NCBI RefSeq assembly: GCF_014205335.1
Contig: NZ_JACHNH010000001.1
Location: 8,888,001 to 8,952,000 of the forward strand
From: Amorphoplanes digitatis
Lineage (GTDB): Bacteria; Actinomycetota; Actinomycetes; Mycobacteriales; Micromonosporaceae
DNA: 64,000 bases
Direction of reading: 5' to 3'
The notes beneath the pieces are model-generated. The model did not search any database and was not told where the DNA came from. It worked only from the letters and a program-made list of their open reading frames with translations. A program made the translations under genes and the position numbers. Below are positions 35,545 to 44,187 of this stretch, one piece after another. How positions within the stretch are numbered: position 1 is the first letter of the stretch; each line of letters opens with the position of its first letter.

Positions 35545-37440
35545 TCAGTCGCTGGGCAGCCAGCTCAGGCGGTCCATGGTGGACATGTCGGTCGCCTGCA
35601 TGCCCGATTCCGACAGCGTCCAGAGCACGTCACCGACGACCAGCGAGCGCTGGATCATCGGCGGGTATGCGGCGCTCTTCGGCTGGGTGACCCGGTCGGT
35701 GAGTGCGATGCCGTCCGTCACCCGCAGCGCGAGCGCCTCGCTGTCCGCGCCGAGCCCGGTCCAGGTGTTCACCGGCACGACCAGCAGGTTCGTGGCCGGC
35801 CACCAGAGCAGCGCGTGCGGGTCGTACTCGGCGTCGGAGTAGGCCTGCGGCAGGTGGTAGCGGGCGAGCCGCTTCGGTCGCGCCGGGTCCGAGACGTCGA
35901 AGAGCGAGATCTGGGTGCCCTGCGTACGCCCGTTGGCGTCGGCCTCCTGGCCGATACCGATCAGCCGGTTCTCGCCGACCGGTTGCAGGTGCGCCGAGTA
36001 GCCGGTGATCTTCAGCTCGCCGGTGACCGCGGGCTTGGCCGGGTTGCTCAGGTCGAGGCTGTAGAGCGGGTCGGTCTGCTTGAACGTGACGACGTAGCCG
36101 CGGGCGCCGATGAAGCGGACGGAGTAGATCCGTTCGCCCTTGCCGAGACCGTCGACGATCCCCGTCTGCACGAGCTTGCCGTCCTGCTCGGCCAGCACCC
36201 GGACGGCCGACCGCTCGGTCTTGGAGTTGGTGGTGGCGGCGCGCAGGTGCCCGTCCCATTCGGACAGCGCGTACTGGTTGATCAGGAAGCCCGGCACGGA
36301 CCCGGCGGCCCGGTACACGGGCGGCTGGTTGCCCTGGATCGTGAATTTGTAGAGGTCGGTCTCCTCGCGCACGGGCACGGCCGCGCGGCCGAAGAAGCGG
36401 TCGAGCCGCCAGCGCTGGTCGCTGGCCAGGTAGAGGCTGTCCGGGGTGCCGTAGACGGTGTCGCCGTCGGCGACGATAGTGACGGGGTCGCCGCTGCCGA
36501 GGGCGGGCCGGGCCAGGTCGAAGGTCACGATGCTGACGAGGGAGCCGCCCGAGTAGTCCGTCGGCCGGCTGACCCGGCCGCAGTCGACGTTGCCCTTGGT
36601 GGTCTGCGTGCCGTCGGTGACCTCCCAGCCGGGCAGCCACGCGGAGCCGGGTGCGGCGTCGATGGCGCGCCGGTTCGCGGCGAGGCGCTTCTTCTCGTCC
36701 GAGACCGTCGGCGATTCGGGGAACTTGATCCGGGGTGTGGTGCGGAGCACGATCCGCGCGGTGCTGCCGGTCATCCGGGCGTCGACCAGGTTGCCCTCGC
36801 CCCGGTAGCGGCTGACGATCTTCGGCGCCCCACTCAGGTCGACGAGCAGCACCTGTGGCCCCTCTAGCACCGCCGCCCGCTTGTCGATGAAGCGCCGGTG
36901 CAGGTATCCCGCCGGCACCAGCACGAGGGCCCGGTCGCCGGAGAGCAGCAGCTGGAGCTGGCCCTGCACGTCCAGGTCGAGCCGGCCGGTCTCCCGGCGG
37001 CTGGCGGCGTCGACGACGCGCAGGTAGCCCTGGCTGATGGTGACGATCCGCCGCCCGTCGGTCTTGACCAGGTCGGGCTCGTCGGCGCCCTGCTCGTGCA
37101 CGTTGGTGCCCGAGTACTGCTGCGGTGCGGCGGCCCCGGCCACCGCACCCTTGGCCGACGCCGAGTCGGCCGCCGTCCGGGCGCCGTCACGGAGGAAGGC
37201 CTCCGGCATGCCCATCCCGCCGCCGAAGCCGTACGGCCCGACGTTGGCCTTCGCGGCCTTGCGCAGGTCGGTGATGAGTTGCTCGCATGAGTCGAACGCG
37301 ACGAGCCGCATCGCCACGGGGTTACCGCCGGCGGTGGCGGGCGGTACGGCCGGCGGCACCCTCGGGCCGGGGTCCGAGGTGCAGGCGGCGAGCGGGAGCG
37401 TGAGGGCCAGGACGGCGCAGATGAGCGGGCGGCGCGACAT
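35545..37440 (-). CDS. Beta-propeller lipoprotein
   Basis: The 631-aa protein has a lipoprotein signal with lipobox LAAC (Cys20). It contains the conserved segment YSGTNVHEQGADEPDLVKTDG, of which VQEADEPDIVKTDG is the usual form in the beta-propeller family PF09826. Repeated blade-like segments follow (VTFKQTDPLYSLDLSNP, GYSAHLQPVGENRLIGIGQEAD, SLFDVSDPARPKRLARYHL). It is predicted to sit on the outer membrane face. The role is unknown; archaeal and actinobacterial relatives are often next to proteases. It ends 6 nt from the convergent YbjN-like gene. Confidence 0.82.
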   Translation of the reverse strand: MSRRPLICAVLALTLPLAACTSDPGPRVPPAVPPATAGGNPVAMRLVAFDSCEQLITDLRKAAKANVGPYGFGGGMGMPEAFLRDGARTAADSASAKGAVAGAAAPQQYSGTNVHEQGADEPDLVKTDGRRIVTISQGYLRVVDAASRRETGRLDLDVQGQLQLLLSGDRALVLVPAGYLHRRFIDKRAAVLEGPQVLLVDLSGAPKIVSRYRGEGNLVDARMTGSTARIVLRTTPRIKFPESPTVSDEKKRLAANRRAIDAAPGSAWLPGWEVTDGTQTTKGNVDCGRVSRPTDYSGGSLVSIVTFDLARPALGSGDPVTIVADGDTVYGTPDSLYLASDQRWRLDRFFGRAAVPVREETDLYKFTIQGNQPPVYRAAGSVPGFLINQYALSEWDGHLRAATTNSKTERSAVRVLAEQDGKLVQTGIVDGLGKGERIYSVRFIGARGYVVTFKQTDPLYSLDLSNPAKPAVTGELKITGYSAHLQPVGENRLIGIGQEADANGRTQGTQISLFDVSDPARPKRLARYHLPQAYSDAEYDPHALLWWPATNLLVVPVNTWTGLGADSEALALRVTDGIALTDRVTQPKSAAYPPMIQRSLVVGDVLWTLSESGMQATDMSTMDRLSWLPSD

Positions 37441-37477
37441 GGGGGTGGGACGCCCGGATCCCGTCTACGGTTCCTTG

Positions 37478-37936
37478 CTAATTCGGGGCGGGCACCGGCG
37501 TCGGCACCTCGACCAGCCGCGAGAGCACCACCATGCTGCGGGTGGAGGTCACGAACGGCTCGGCGCGCAGCCGCTCCAGCGCCTGCTCCAGGTGCCCGAT
37601 GTCGGCGGCGCGCAGGTGCACGAGCGCGTCGGCCTGCCCGGACACCGTGTAGGCCCCGACGACCTCGGGGTGGCGGCGGGTGGCGACGGTGATCTGCGCG
37701 GGGGTGGTCCGGCCGGTGCAGAAGAGCTCGACGAAGGCCTCGGTGGTCCAGCCCACCGCGGCGGGCTCGATGACGGTCGTGAATCCCTTGATCACCCCGC
37801 TGGAGCGCAGGCGATCGACGCGCCTCTTCACGGCCGGTGCGCTGAGGGAGACCTTGGCGCCGATCTCGGCGTACGAGGTCCGGGCGTCCGCGATGAGCAA
37901 CGCAATGATTCGCTGGTCAACGGCGTCTATCTGCAA
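37478..37936 (-). CDS. Lrp/AsnC-family regulator divergent from ddaH
   Basis: The 152-aa protein has a winged helix-turn-helix (IDAVDQRIIALLIADARTSY, GAKVSLSAPAVKRRVDRL) and an RAM ligand-binding domain (AFVELFCTG, VVGAYTVSGQADALVHLRA). TTG 37936 was chosen because GGAGG lies 7 nt upstream; a TTG at 37957 is also in frame. Lrp/AsnC regulators sense amino acids, and this one faces the ddaH gene across a short divergent promoter region, so control of arginine-derivative use is likely (inference). Confidence 0.85.
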   Translation of the reverse strand: MQIDAVDQRIIALLIADARTSYAEIGAKVSLSAPAVKRRVDRLRSSGVIKGFTTVIEPAAVGWTTEAFVELFCTGRTTPAQITVATRRHPEVVGAYTVSGQADALVHLRAADIGHLEQALERLRAEPFVTSTRSMVVLSRLVEVPTPVPAPN

Positions 37937-37990
37937 CGATTCGCCTCCGACGAGCAAGACTTCGAGCTGTTTCGGTCGTTCCAGCCTACC

Positions 37991-37996
37991 TACCCT
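37991..37996 (+). promoter_or_regulatory. -10 element of ddaH
   Basis: TACCCT lies 7 nt before the ATG at 38004, the leaderless pattern. The Lrp-type regulator starts within 70 nt on the other strand. Confidence 0.55.
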
Positions 37997-38003
37997 TTAC
38001 CTC

Positions 38004-38831
38004 ATGAGCTACACGGAGCGCTTGCCGCGTATCAGGACATATCTGATGTGTCCGCCTGAGCACTTCACGGTTGAATACGCGATCAACCCCTGGATGGACA
38101 CGACCGTCCCGGTCGATCCGGCTCTCGCGCTCAAGCAGTGGGAACTGCTCCGGAACACCCTGACGGACCTCGGCCACACGGTCCACGTCCTGGACGCGCG
38201 CCCCGGCCTCCCCGACATGGTGTACGCGGCCAACGGCGCCTTCTCCGTCGACGGCACGGTGTACGGCGCCCGCTTCAAGCACCCGGAGCGCGCCGCCGAG
38301 GCGATCGCGCACCAGCACTTCTACGCCGGCGGCACGTGGAATTTCGCCGAAGGTGTGCACGTCAACGAGGGTGAGGGCGACTTCGCGTACCTGCCGGGCG
38401 CGTACGGCGGCCTGATCCTGGCCGGGCACGGATTCCGTACCGATCCCGCGGCGCACGCGGAGGCGCAGGAGGTCCTCGGGCGCCCGGTGATCTCGCTCAG
38501 GCTGGTGGACCCGGCGTTCTACCACCTCGACACCGCGCTGGCGGCCCTCGACGACAAGCACATCACGTACTACCCGGACGCGTTCTCGGCGGCGTCGCAG
38601 CGCGTCCTGCGCCAGCTCTTCCCGGACGCGGTGATCGCCGACCGTGCGGACGCCGAGGCGTTCGCCCTCAACCTGGTAAGTGACGGACGCCACGTCATCC
38701 TCAACACCGAGTCGACGGCGATGGCCGAGAAGGTCCGCGCCGCGGGCTACAGCCCCGTGCACGTCGAGCTGAGCGAGCTCAAGCGCGGCGGCGGCTCGGT
38801 GAAGTGCGCGGTGGCCGAACTACGCCCTTGA
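38004..38831 (+). CDS. ddaH: Dimethylarginine dimethylaminohydrolase
   Basis: This 275-aa enzyme of the guanidino-modifying superfamily hydrolyses methylated arginine to citrulline and an amine. The active site can be seen: PDMVYAANGAF, the His in FYHLDTALAAL and the nucleophile Cys268 in GGGSVKCAVAEL. The early motif MCPPEHFTVEYAINPWM is typical for actinobacterial dimethylargininase-like proteins, though related amidinotransferases share it. The Lrp regulator gene on the opposite strand is a known partner. The start is fixed by the leaderless promoter. Confidence 0.85.
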   Translation: MSYTERLPRIRTYLMCPPEHFTVEYAINPWMDTTVPVDPALALKQWELLRNTLTDLGHTVHVLDARPGLPDMVYAANGAFSVDGTVYGARFKHPERAAEAIAHQHFYAGGTWNFAEGVHVNEGEGDFAYLPGAYGGLILAGHGFRTDPAAHAEAQEVLGRPVISLRLVDPAFYHLDTALAALDDKHITYYPDAFSAASQRVLRQLFPDAVIADRADAEAFALNLVSDGRHVILNTESTAMAEKVRAAGYSPVHVELSELKRGGGSVKCAVAELRP

Positions 38832-38866
38832 CGGTTGCCTGGCCGGCGTGCGGGAAGATGGATCGC

Positions 38867-39436
38867 ATGACCGACGACACCCGAAACCCAGACACGCAGG
38901 AAGACGGTTCCGTCATGGTGGTGGGCCCCGACGGCCGACCCCTGGGCACGGTGGAGTCCGACGGCACCCTCAACCCCGAGGAGCCCGGCAACCTGATCGA
39001 GCAGCCCGCAAAGGTCATGCGGATCGGCAGCATGATCAAGCAGCTGCTCGAGGAGGTCCGGGCGGCGCCGCTCGACGAGGCCAGCCGGGGGCGGCTGCGG
39101 GAGATCCACCAGCGCTCGATCAAGGAGCTCGAGGACGGCCTGGCGCCGGAGTTGCAGGAGGAGCTCGAGCGGCTCTCGCTGCCGTTCGAGGGTGAGGCCC
39201 CGCCGAGCGAATCCGAGCTGCGGATCGCGCAGGCCCAGCTCGTGGGCTGGCTGGAGGGCCTGTTCCACGGGATCCAGGCGGCGCTCGTCGCGCAGCAGAT
39301 GGCGGCCCGGCTCCAGCTCGAGCAGATGCGTGGCGGCAACGCCGGCCGCCCGGCGCTGCCGATGAGCCCGAACGGCGTCATCCCCGGCATGCCCGCACAT
39401 ACCGACGGCTCCGGCCGCACCGGCCAGTACCTCTAA
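38867..39436 (+). CDS. bpa: Bacterial proteasome activator Bpa
   Basis: Bpa forms a dodecameric ring that docks on the 20S proteasome and feeds it unfolded proteins without ATP. The 189-aa protein matches the DUF2587 family: conserved PAKVMRIGSMIKQLLEEVR, helical bundle segments (RLREIHQRSIKELEDGL, QLVGWLEGLFHGIQAALVAQQ), and the essential C-terminal docking tail GQYL. ATG 38867 was chosen; ATG 38858 is also in frame. Its presence indicates that the organism has a proteasome. Confidence 0.93.
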   Translation: MTDDTRNPDTQEDGSVMVVGPDGRPLGTVESDGTLNPEEPGNLIEQPAKVMRIGSMIKQLLEEVRAAPLDEASRGRLREIHQRSIKELEDGLAPELQEELERLSLPFEGEAPPSESELRIAQAQLVGWLEGLFHGIQAALVAQQMAARLQLEQMRGGNAGRPALPMSPNGVIPGMPAHTDGSGRTGQYL

Positions 39437-39440
39437 GCAG

Positions 39441-40247
39441 CTAGAGGTCGAAGAGTTTCTCGAGGTAAACGGCCACGCCGTCCTCGTCGTTCGTGAGCGT
39501 CACCTCGTCGGCGACCTCCCGGACGGCGGGGTGGGCGTTGCCCATCGCCACGGAACGGCCTGCCCAGGACAGCAGGGGCAGGTCGTTCGGCATGTCCCCG
39601 AAGGCCACCACGTCCTGCGCGGTGAAGCCCTCGCGCTCGCAGAGCCAGGCGAGCCCGGCGGCCTTGGTGACACCGGCCGCGGAGATCTCCACCAGCGCCG
39701 ACGACGACGAGTGCGTCGCCTCGGCGAGCCCACCGAGAGTGCTGCTCACCAGCGCGGCGAACTCGTCCGGCCCGTAGCTGGCGGAGCGGGCCAGCAGCTT
39801 CACCGCCGGCACCGAGATCAGCTCCTCGTGCGAGGCGACCACGCGTACCGTCTTGTGCTCGCCGTCCCAGTGCAGCGGCCACCTCTGCTCGTACCGGAAG
39901 CTCCGGCCGTTCTCGACCTCGACGGCGAGCGTGATGTCCGGTACGGCCTCGCGCAGCTTCCGGGTCACGTCGAGCAGCAGATCGACGGAGAGCGGCGCCG
40001 CCCGCAGGATCTCGTCGGTGTCGGGGTCGTAGACCACGGCGCCGTTGGCGCAGACCGCCGGCAGCGGCTCGACCATCTGGTCGTAAAGCTGGCGCAGCCA
40101 GCGCACTGGGCGGCCGGTCACCAGGACCGTCGGGATCCCGCGGGAGTAGAGCTGGTCGAGAATCTCGGTGGTGCGGGGGCTGAGCTTGCCGTCGGACCGG
40201 ATCAGGGTGCCGTCGATGTCGGAGGCGACGAGACGAAAAGGTGGCAT
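39441..40247 (-). CDS. HAD hydrolase, Cof-type (second of tandem pair)
   Basis: The 268-aa HAD-superfamily phosphatase has motif I DIDGTLIRSDG, motif II VLVTGRP, the late Lys (VTKAAGLAWL) and motif IV FGDMPNDLPLLSWAG. The C2B cap places it with Cof/YbiV phosphatases acting on sugar phosphates or cofactors. The ATG at 40247 overlaps the stop of the upstream paralog (TGATG), and both end in nearly the same segment (DEVTLTNDEDGVAVYL), so the pair arose by tandem duplication. The substrate is unknown. Confidence 0.87.
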   Translation of the reverse strand: MPPFRLVASDIDGTLIRSDGKLSPRTTEILDQLYSRGIPTVLVTGRPVRWLRQLYDQMVEPLPAVCANGAVVYDPDTDEILRAAPLSVDLLLDVTRKLREAVPDITLAVEVENGRSFRYEQRWPLHWDGEHKTVRVVASHEELISVPAVKLLARSASYGPDEFAALVSSTLGGLAEATHSSSSALVEISAAGVTKAAGLAWLCEREGFTAQDVVAFGDMPNDLPLLSWAGRSVAMGNAHPAVREVADEVTLTNDEDGVAVYLEKLFDL

Positions 40248-41059
40248 CACCTCGACAGTAGCCGGTCGAGATAGACGGCCACGCCGTCCTCGTCGTTGGT
40301 CAATGTGACCTCGTCGGCGACCGCCAGCACCGTCGGATGGGCGTTCCGCACGGCCACCCGGCTCCAACCGGCCCAGGCGAACATCGGCAGGTCATTGGGC
40401 ATGTCACCGAAGACCAGCACGTCCGCGGGGTCGACGCCGACGGCTTGCGCGACGACCGCGAGGCCGGTGCCCTTGTCGACGCCCGGCGGGCAGATCTCCA
40501 CATAGTTCAGACCGGCCTGAGTGACCGATGCCACGTGCGGCGGCACGATCCGCTGGGCGGCGGCGAGCAGATCGTCGACGTGCCGGTCGAAGGAGCGGGC
40601 GAAGGCCTTGATCACGTCGCCGGTCAGGCACCCGGCGCGCGGCCGCTGCTCGACGACGACCGGATAGCGCCAGGTCGGGTCGTAGTCGCCCCAGAGCGGT
40701 GAGTCGTCGTGCTCCAGCGCCTCGACCATCACCGACAGCGGCCCGATCTCGGCCTCCAGATCGGCCAGCACGGCGGCGAGGTCCGGACCGGGTAGCCGTT
40801 CGCTGCGCAGGATCTGGCCCTCACCCTGGTCGATCACCCAGCCGCCCTGTGCCAGCACGAGGAAGTCGGCGTTGCGGATGTCCTCGCGGGTAAGCCGGGT
40901 CAGCCGGGGGCCGCGGCCGGTGGCGGCGACGAGCCGGATGCCGGCGGCCCGGACCCGATCCAGGACCTCGTGCGTGTAGGCGGACACCGTGTCGTCGCTG
41001 CGCACCAGGGTGCCGTCGAGGTCGGTCGCGATGAGCTTGGGGAGACCGGGCCTGGCCAT
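40247..41059 (-). CDS. HAD hydrolase, Cof-type (first of tandem pair)
   Basis: This 270-aa paralog of the next gene has motif I DLDGTLVRSDD, motif II VAATGRGPRL, the Lys region GVDKGTGLAVVAQ and motif IV FGDMPNDLPMFAWAG. The ATG at 41059 has GGAGG about 5 nt upstream; the preceding TTG is too close to it. Its cap domain differs more than its core from the neighbour, suggesting different substrates after duplication. It is likely transcribed together with the following gene and separate from serS, whose terminator lies upstream. Confidence 0.87.
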   Translation of the reverse strand: MARPGLPKLIATDLDGTLVRSDDTVSAYTHEVLDRVRAAGIRLVAATGRGPRLTRLTREDIRNADFLVLAQGGWVIDQGEGQILRSERLPGPDLAAVLADLEAEIGPLSVMVEALEHDDSPLWGDYDPTWRYPVVVEQRPRAGCLTGDVIKAFARSFDRHVDDLLAAAQRIVPPHVASVTQAGLNYVEICPPGVDKGTGLAVVAQAVGVDPADVLVFGDMPNDLPMFAWAGWSRVAVRNAHPTVLAVADEVTLTNDEDGVAVYLDRLLSR

Positions 41060-41111
41060 CAATACCTCCGAGGGGGATGACGGCCCCCGCGGAGGGCGGA
41101 AGGAAAACGTT

Positions 41112-41160
41112 ACACCGGCCCGGCTACCAGCGGCTATGACTTTTGGTAACGGGCCGGTGT
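41112..41160 (-). terminator. Terminator of serS
   Basis: ACACCGGCCCG (41112-41122) pairs perfectly with CGGGCCGGTGT (41150-41160); inside, TACCA pairs with TGGTA. On the minus strand the stem is followed by AACGTTTTCC. It lies 9 nt after the serS stop. Confidence 0.75.
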
Positions 41161-41168
41161 CTCACTCG

Positions 41169-42431
41169 TTAGCGAACAGGTTCGAGAACGTCCCGCCCGC
41201 CCAGGTACGGCTGGAGCGCCTTGGGTACCCGGACCGAGCCGTCCGGCTGCTGGTGGTTCTCCAGGATCGGGATCAGCCAGCGGGTCGTGGCGAGCGTGCC
41301 GTTGAGGGTCGCCGCCGTCTGCGCCTTGCCGTCCTCGTCGCGGTAGCGGATGTTGAGCCGCCGCGCCTGGAACGTGGTGCAGTTCGACGTCGAGGTGACC
41401 TCGCGGTAGCGGCCCTGTGACGGCACCCACGCCTCGCAGTCGAACTTGCGGGTCGCGCTCGAACCGAGGTCGCCGGCCGCCACGTCGATCACCCGGTACG
41501 GGATCTCGACCTTGGCGAGCATCTCCTCCTCCATGGCGAGCAGGCGCCGGTGCTCCTCGGCGGCCTCCTCGGGCCGGCAGAACGAGAACATCTCGACCTT
41601 GTCGAACTGGTGCACGCGCAGGATGCCGCGGACGTCCTTGCCGTACGAGCCGGCCTCCCGGCGGAAGCACGACGACCAGCCGGCGAAGCGCTCGGGACCG
41701 TCGGCGAGATCCAGGATCTCGTTCGAGTGGTACGCCGCCAGCGCCACCTCCGACGTGCCGACCAGGTAGAGGTCGTCGGCCTCGAGCCGGTAGATCTCGC
41801 TCGCGTGCGCGCCGAGGAAGCCGGTGCCCTCCATCGCCTCCGGCTTGACCAGCGCGGGGGTGATCGTCGGGGTGAAGCCGTGCTCGACCGCCTGTGCGAT
41901 CGCCATCTGGAGCATGCCGAGCTGGAGCAGCGCGCCCACGCCGGTGAGGAAGTAGAAGCGCGAGCCCGACACCTTGGCGCCGCGCTCGGTGTCGATCGCG
42001 CCGAGTGCCTCGCCGATCTCGAGGTGGTCCCTCGGGTTATCGATCTTGGGGAGGTCGCCGACCTCGCGCAGCACGACGAAGTCGTCCTCGCCGCCGGGCG
42101 GCACGCCGTCCTGCACCAGGTTGGGCACGGCGAGGTGGGCCTGGCGCAGTGCCTGGTCGGCCTCGGTCGCCGCGGCCTGGGTCGCCTTCACCGAGGCCGA
42201 GAGCTCCTTGGTGCGGGCGAGCAGCGCCGCGCGCTCGTCGCCCTTGGCCTTCGACACCGCGGTGCCCAGGGACTTCTGCTCGGCGCGTACCGCCTCGAAC
42301 CGCTGTGTGGCGGCCCGGCGCTCCTCGTCGGCGCGCAGCAGGTCGTCGACCGCCGAGGCGGACTCGCCGCGCAGCTCTTGACTGGCACGGAAGAGGTCTG
42401 GGTTCTCGCGGAGCAGCCGCAGGTCAATCAC
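41169..42431 (-). CDS. serS: Serine--tRNA ligase
   Basis: The 420-aa enzyme charges tRNA-Ser. It has an N-terminal coiled-coil arm (about residues 25-105) and class II motifs: motif 1 in MLQMAIAQAVEHGFTPTITP, motif 2 CFRREAGSYGKDVRGILRVH (FRxE) and motif 3 NGTLATTRWLIPILENHQQ. The length is normal. GTG 42431 is preceded by TAGGCT at 7 nt (leaderless), and homologs start at the same point (MIDLRLLRENPD). Confidence 0.97.
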   Translation of the reverse strand: MIDLRLLRENPDLFRASQELRGESASAVDDLLRADEERRAATQRFEAVRAEQKSLGTAVSKAKGDERAALLARTKELSASVKATQAAATEADQALRQAHLAVPNLVQDGVPPGGEDDFVVLREVGDLPKIDNPRDHLEIGEALGAIDTERGAKVSGSRFYFLTGVGALLQLGMLQMAIAQAVEHGFTPTITPALVKPEAMEGTGFLGAHASEIYRLEADDLYLVGTSEVALAAYHSNEILDLADGPERFAGWSSCFRREAGSYGKDVRGILRVHQFDKVEMFSFCRPEEAAEEHRRLLAMEEEMLAKVEIPYRVIDVAAGDLGSSATRKFDCEAWVPSQGRYREVTSTSNCTTFQARRLNIRYRDEDGKAQTAATLNGTLATTRWLIPILENHQQPDGSVRVPKALQPYLGGRDVLEPVR

Positions 42432-42438
42432 GACGTCG

Positions 42439-42444
42439 AGCCTA
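42439..42444 (-). promoter_or_regulatory. -10 element of serS
   Basis: TAGGCT on the minus strand stands 7 nt before the GTG of serS; no T-box or leader is present. Confidence 0.55.
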
Positions 42445-42479
42445 CCGGCGACGATGTCCCGCTTTCACCCCGATATGCA

Positions 42480-43232
42480 TCAGCTGGGCTTGTCCCGGTT
42501 GTCCTGGGTCGGCGTGAACGGCTTGGCGGAGGTCACGGTGAGGCCGATCGGCGCGTCGGGCGGCCCGTCCTCCGCGTCGTCCGCCGGCCTTCGCCAGGAC
42601 CAGACCGGCTCCGGCTCCGGCTCCTCGCCCTGCCGCGCCGGCTCGGCTCCGGACACCCGGCCCGCCAGGTACATGGCCAGCAGAGTCAGCACCACCCCGG
42701 CGGCGGCGCACCAGATGCCCCGGCCTTGCGAGATCGTGACCTGCTCCTCCTTGAGGTTTGTCGCGCCGATCTGGCCGACGATGCGGCTCGTGTCGCCCAG
42801 GTACGACCCCACCGCGGCCAGCATCCCCAGCAGGGCGCCGCCGACGCTGAGGGCGGTGAGCCGGGTGTACCGCCGGCCGGCGGCCGGCCCGAACAACGTG
42901 AGGACGACCGCGGGCACGAGCAGGAGCAGCCCGGTCAGGTATCCGCCGCCCCAGCCGCCCAGATCCGCGACGGTGGTCTCCAGCGGCCGGGTGCCCACCT
43001 CGCCGTCGCCCCAGAAGGTTCCGTCGACGTTGGTGATCTGCCATTCGGACACCAGCGAGCCGAACAGCGCGACGCCGCCGAGCGCGGCGGCGAGCGGCAC
43101 CACGCGGCGGTCGCCCGCGAGCTCGGCCAGCTGCGCGCCGGGACGGATGCGGGTTCGCCGCGGCGCGACGTCCTCGTCGGGGCCGAACTGGACGACGGCC
43201 TCGGCTGGTGTTTCCGGCATGAGATCCATCAT
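42480..43232 (-). CDS. Hypothetical membrane protein
   Basis: The protein of about 250 aa has four predicted membrane helices (PLAAALGGVALFGSLV, GGYLTGLLLLVPAVVLTLF, LTALSVGGALLGMLAAVGSYL, IWCAAAGVVLTLLAMYLAG), an extracellular loop between helices 1 and 2 (NVDGTFWGDGEVGTRP), and an acidic Pro-rich cytoplasmic tail. No family was recognised with confidence. ATG 43232, 43229 and 43220 are all possible starts. It is upstream of serS on the same strand, but serS has its own promoter. Confidence 0.65.
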   Translation of the reverse strand: MMDLMPETPAEAVVQFGPDEDVAPRRTRIRPGAQLAELAGDRRVVPLAAALGGVALFGSLVSEWQITNVDGTFWGDGEVGTRPLETTVADLGGWGGGYLTGLLLLVPAVVLTLFGPAAGRRYTRLTALSVGGALLGMLAAVGSYLGDTSRIVGQIGATNLKEEQVTISQGRGIWCAAAGVVLTLLAMYLAGRVSGAEPARQGEEPEPEPVWSWRRPADDAEDGPPDAPIGLTVTSAKPFTPTQDNRDKPS

Positions 43233-43274
43233 CACCCCCGGCCCGTCCACCGGCCAGCGGCCCGAGTCATGGAC

Positions 43275-43280
43275 TAGCGT
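43275..43280 (+). promoter_or_regulatory. -10 element of the osmC gene
   Basis: TAGCGT lies 6 nt before the ATG at 43287, the leaderless pattern. Confidence 0.55.
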
Positions 43281-43286
43281 CAGGCC

Positions 43287-43715
43287 ATGCCTATTCGCAC
43301 TGCTTCCGCCCGCTGGTCGGGCAATCTCACCGAAGGCTCCGGAACGATCAAGACCGGTAAGGGTGGGTACGAAGGGAACTATTCCTTCAAGTCCCGCTTC
43401 GAGGAGGGCGAGGGGACGAACCCGGAGGAGCTGATCGGCGCCGCGCACGCCGGCTGCTTCTCGATGGCGTTCTCCAAGGGCCTCGCCGACGCCGGCTTCA
43501 CGCCGACCTCCGTCGAGACCACCGCCAAGGTCCACCTGGACAAGGGCGACGCCGGCTTCGGCGTCACCCGCATCGACCTCGAGACCGTCGGCAACGTACC
43601 CGGCATCGACGAGGGCACCTTCCTGAAGATCGCCGAGGGTGCCAAGGAGAACTGCCCGATCTCCCGCCTGCTGTCGCCCGGCGCCGAGATCAGCCTGAGC
43701 GCCCGGCTCGCCTGA
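43287..43715 (+). CDS. osmC: OsmC-family thiol peroxidase
   Basis: OsmC reduces organic hydroperoxides. The 142-aa protein has the two redox cysteines in AAHAGCFSMAFS and AKENCPISRLL, the N-terminal WSGNLTEGSGTIKTG strand region and the conserved NPEELIGAAHA. Spacing and length match true OsmC rather than Ohr. ATG 43287 is fixed by a leaderless promoter. Confidence 0.92.
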   Translation: MPIRTASARWSGNLTEGSGTIKTGKGGYEGNYSFKSRFEEGEGTNPEELIGAAHAGCFSMAFSKGLADAGFTPTSVETTAKVHLDKGDAGFGVTRIDLETVGNVPGIDEGTFLKIAEGAKENCPISRLLSPGAEISLSARLA

Positions 43716-43768
43716 CGCCCGACCGTGCTCCGCCCGCGCATGCTCGCGGGTGGAGCACAATGGGCGGC

Positions 43769-44122
43769 GTGCCGGTCGAGATGAGCCGTGAACGCTTCGA
43801 GGACCTGGTCGGCGAGGCGCTGGACGAGGTGCCGCCCGAACTGCTCAAGGTCATGAGCAATGTGGTCATCCTCGTGGAGGATCTGCCGCCCGACGGGGGC
43901 ATGGACCTGCTCGGCCTCTACGAGGGCACGGCGCTGACCGAGCGCGGCTGGGACTACGCCGGCGTGCTGCCCGACCGCATCACCATCTACCGCCTGCCGA
44001 CGTTGCAGGTCTGCGATACGGAGACGGACGTCATCGACGAGGTGGCGATCACCGTCGTGCATGAGATCGCGCATCATTTCGGCATCGACGACCAGCGGCT
44101 GCACGAGCTGGGATGGGGCTGA
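43769..44122 (+). CDS. Zincin-like metallopeptidase (PF06262 family)
   Basis: The small (about 117 aa) protein carries the zinc-binding HExxH motif in VVHEIAHHFGIDDQRLHELG; this arrangement matches the minimal zincin-1 family. The N-terminal helix (FEDLVGEALDEVPPELL) and LLGLYEGTALTER are conserved. GTG 43769 is favoured because CACAAT ends 7 nt upstream; ATG 43760 would be inside that element. Targets are unknown. Confidence 0.87.
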   Translation: MPVEMSRERFEDLVGEALDEVPPELLKVMSNVVILVEDLPPDGGMDLLGLYEGTALTERGWDYAGVLPDRITIYRLPTLQVCDTETDVIDEVAITVVHEIAHHFGIDDQRLHELGWG

Positions 44123-44187
44123 AAGGCCGACCTGTGGCGTTGCCGCCTGCGCCTACCCTGGTGTTCCACGCTTACAGGAGGACCTTG

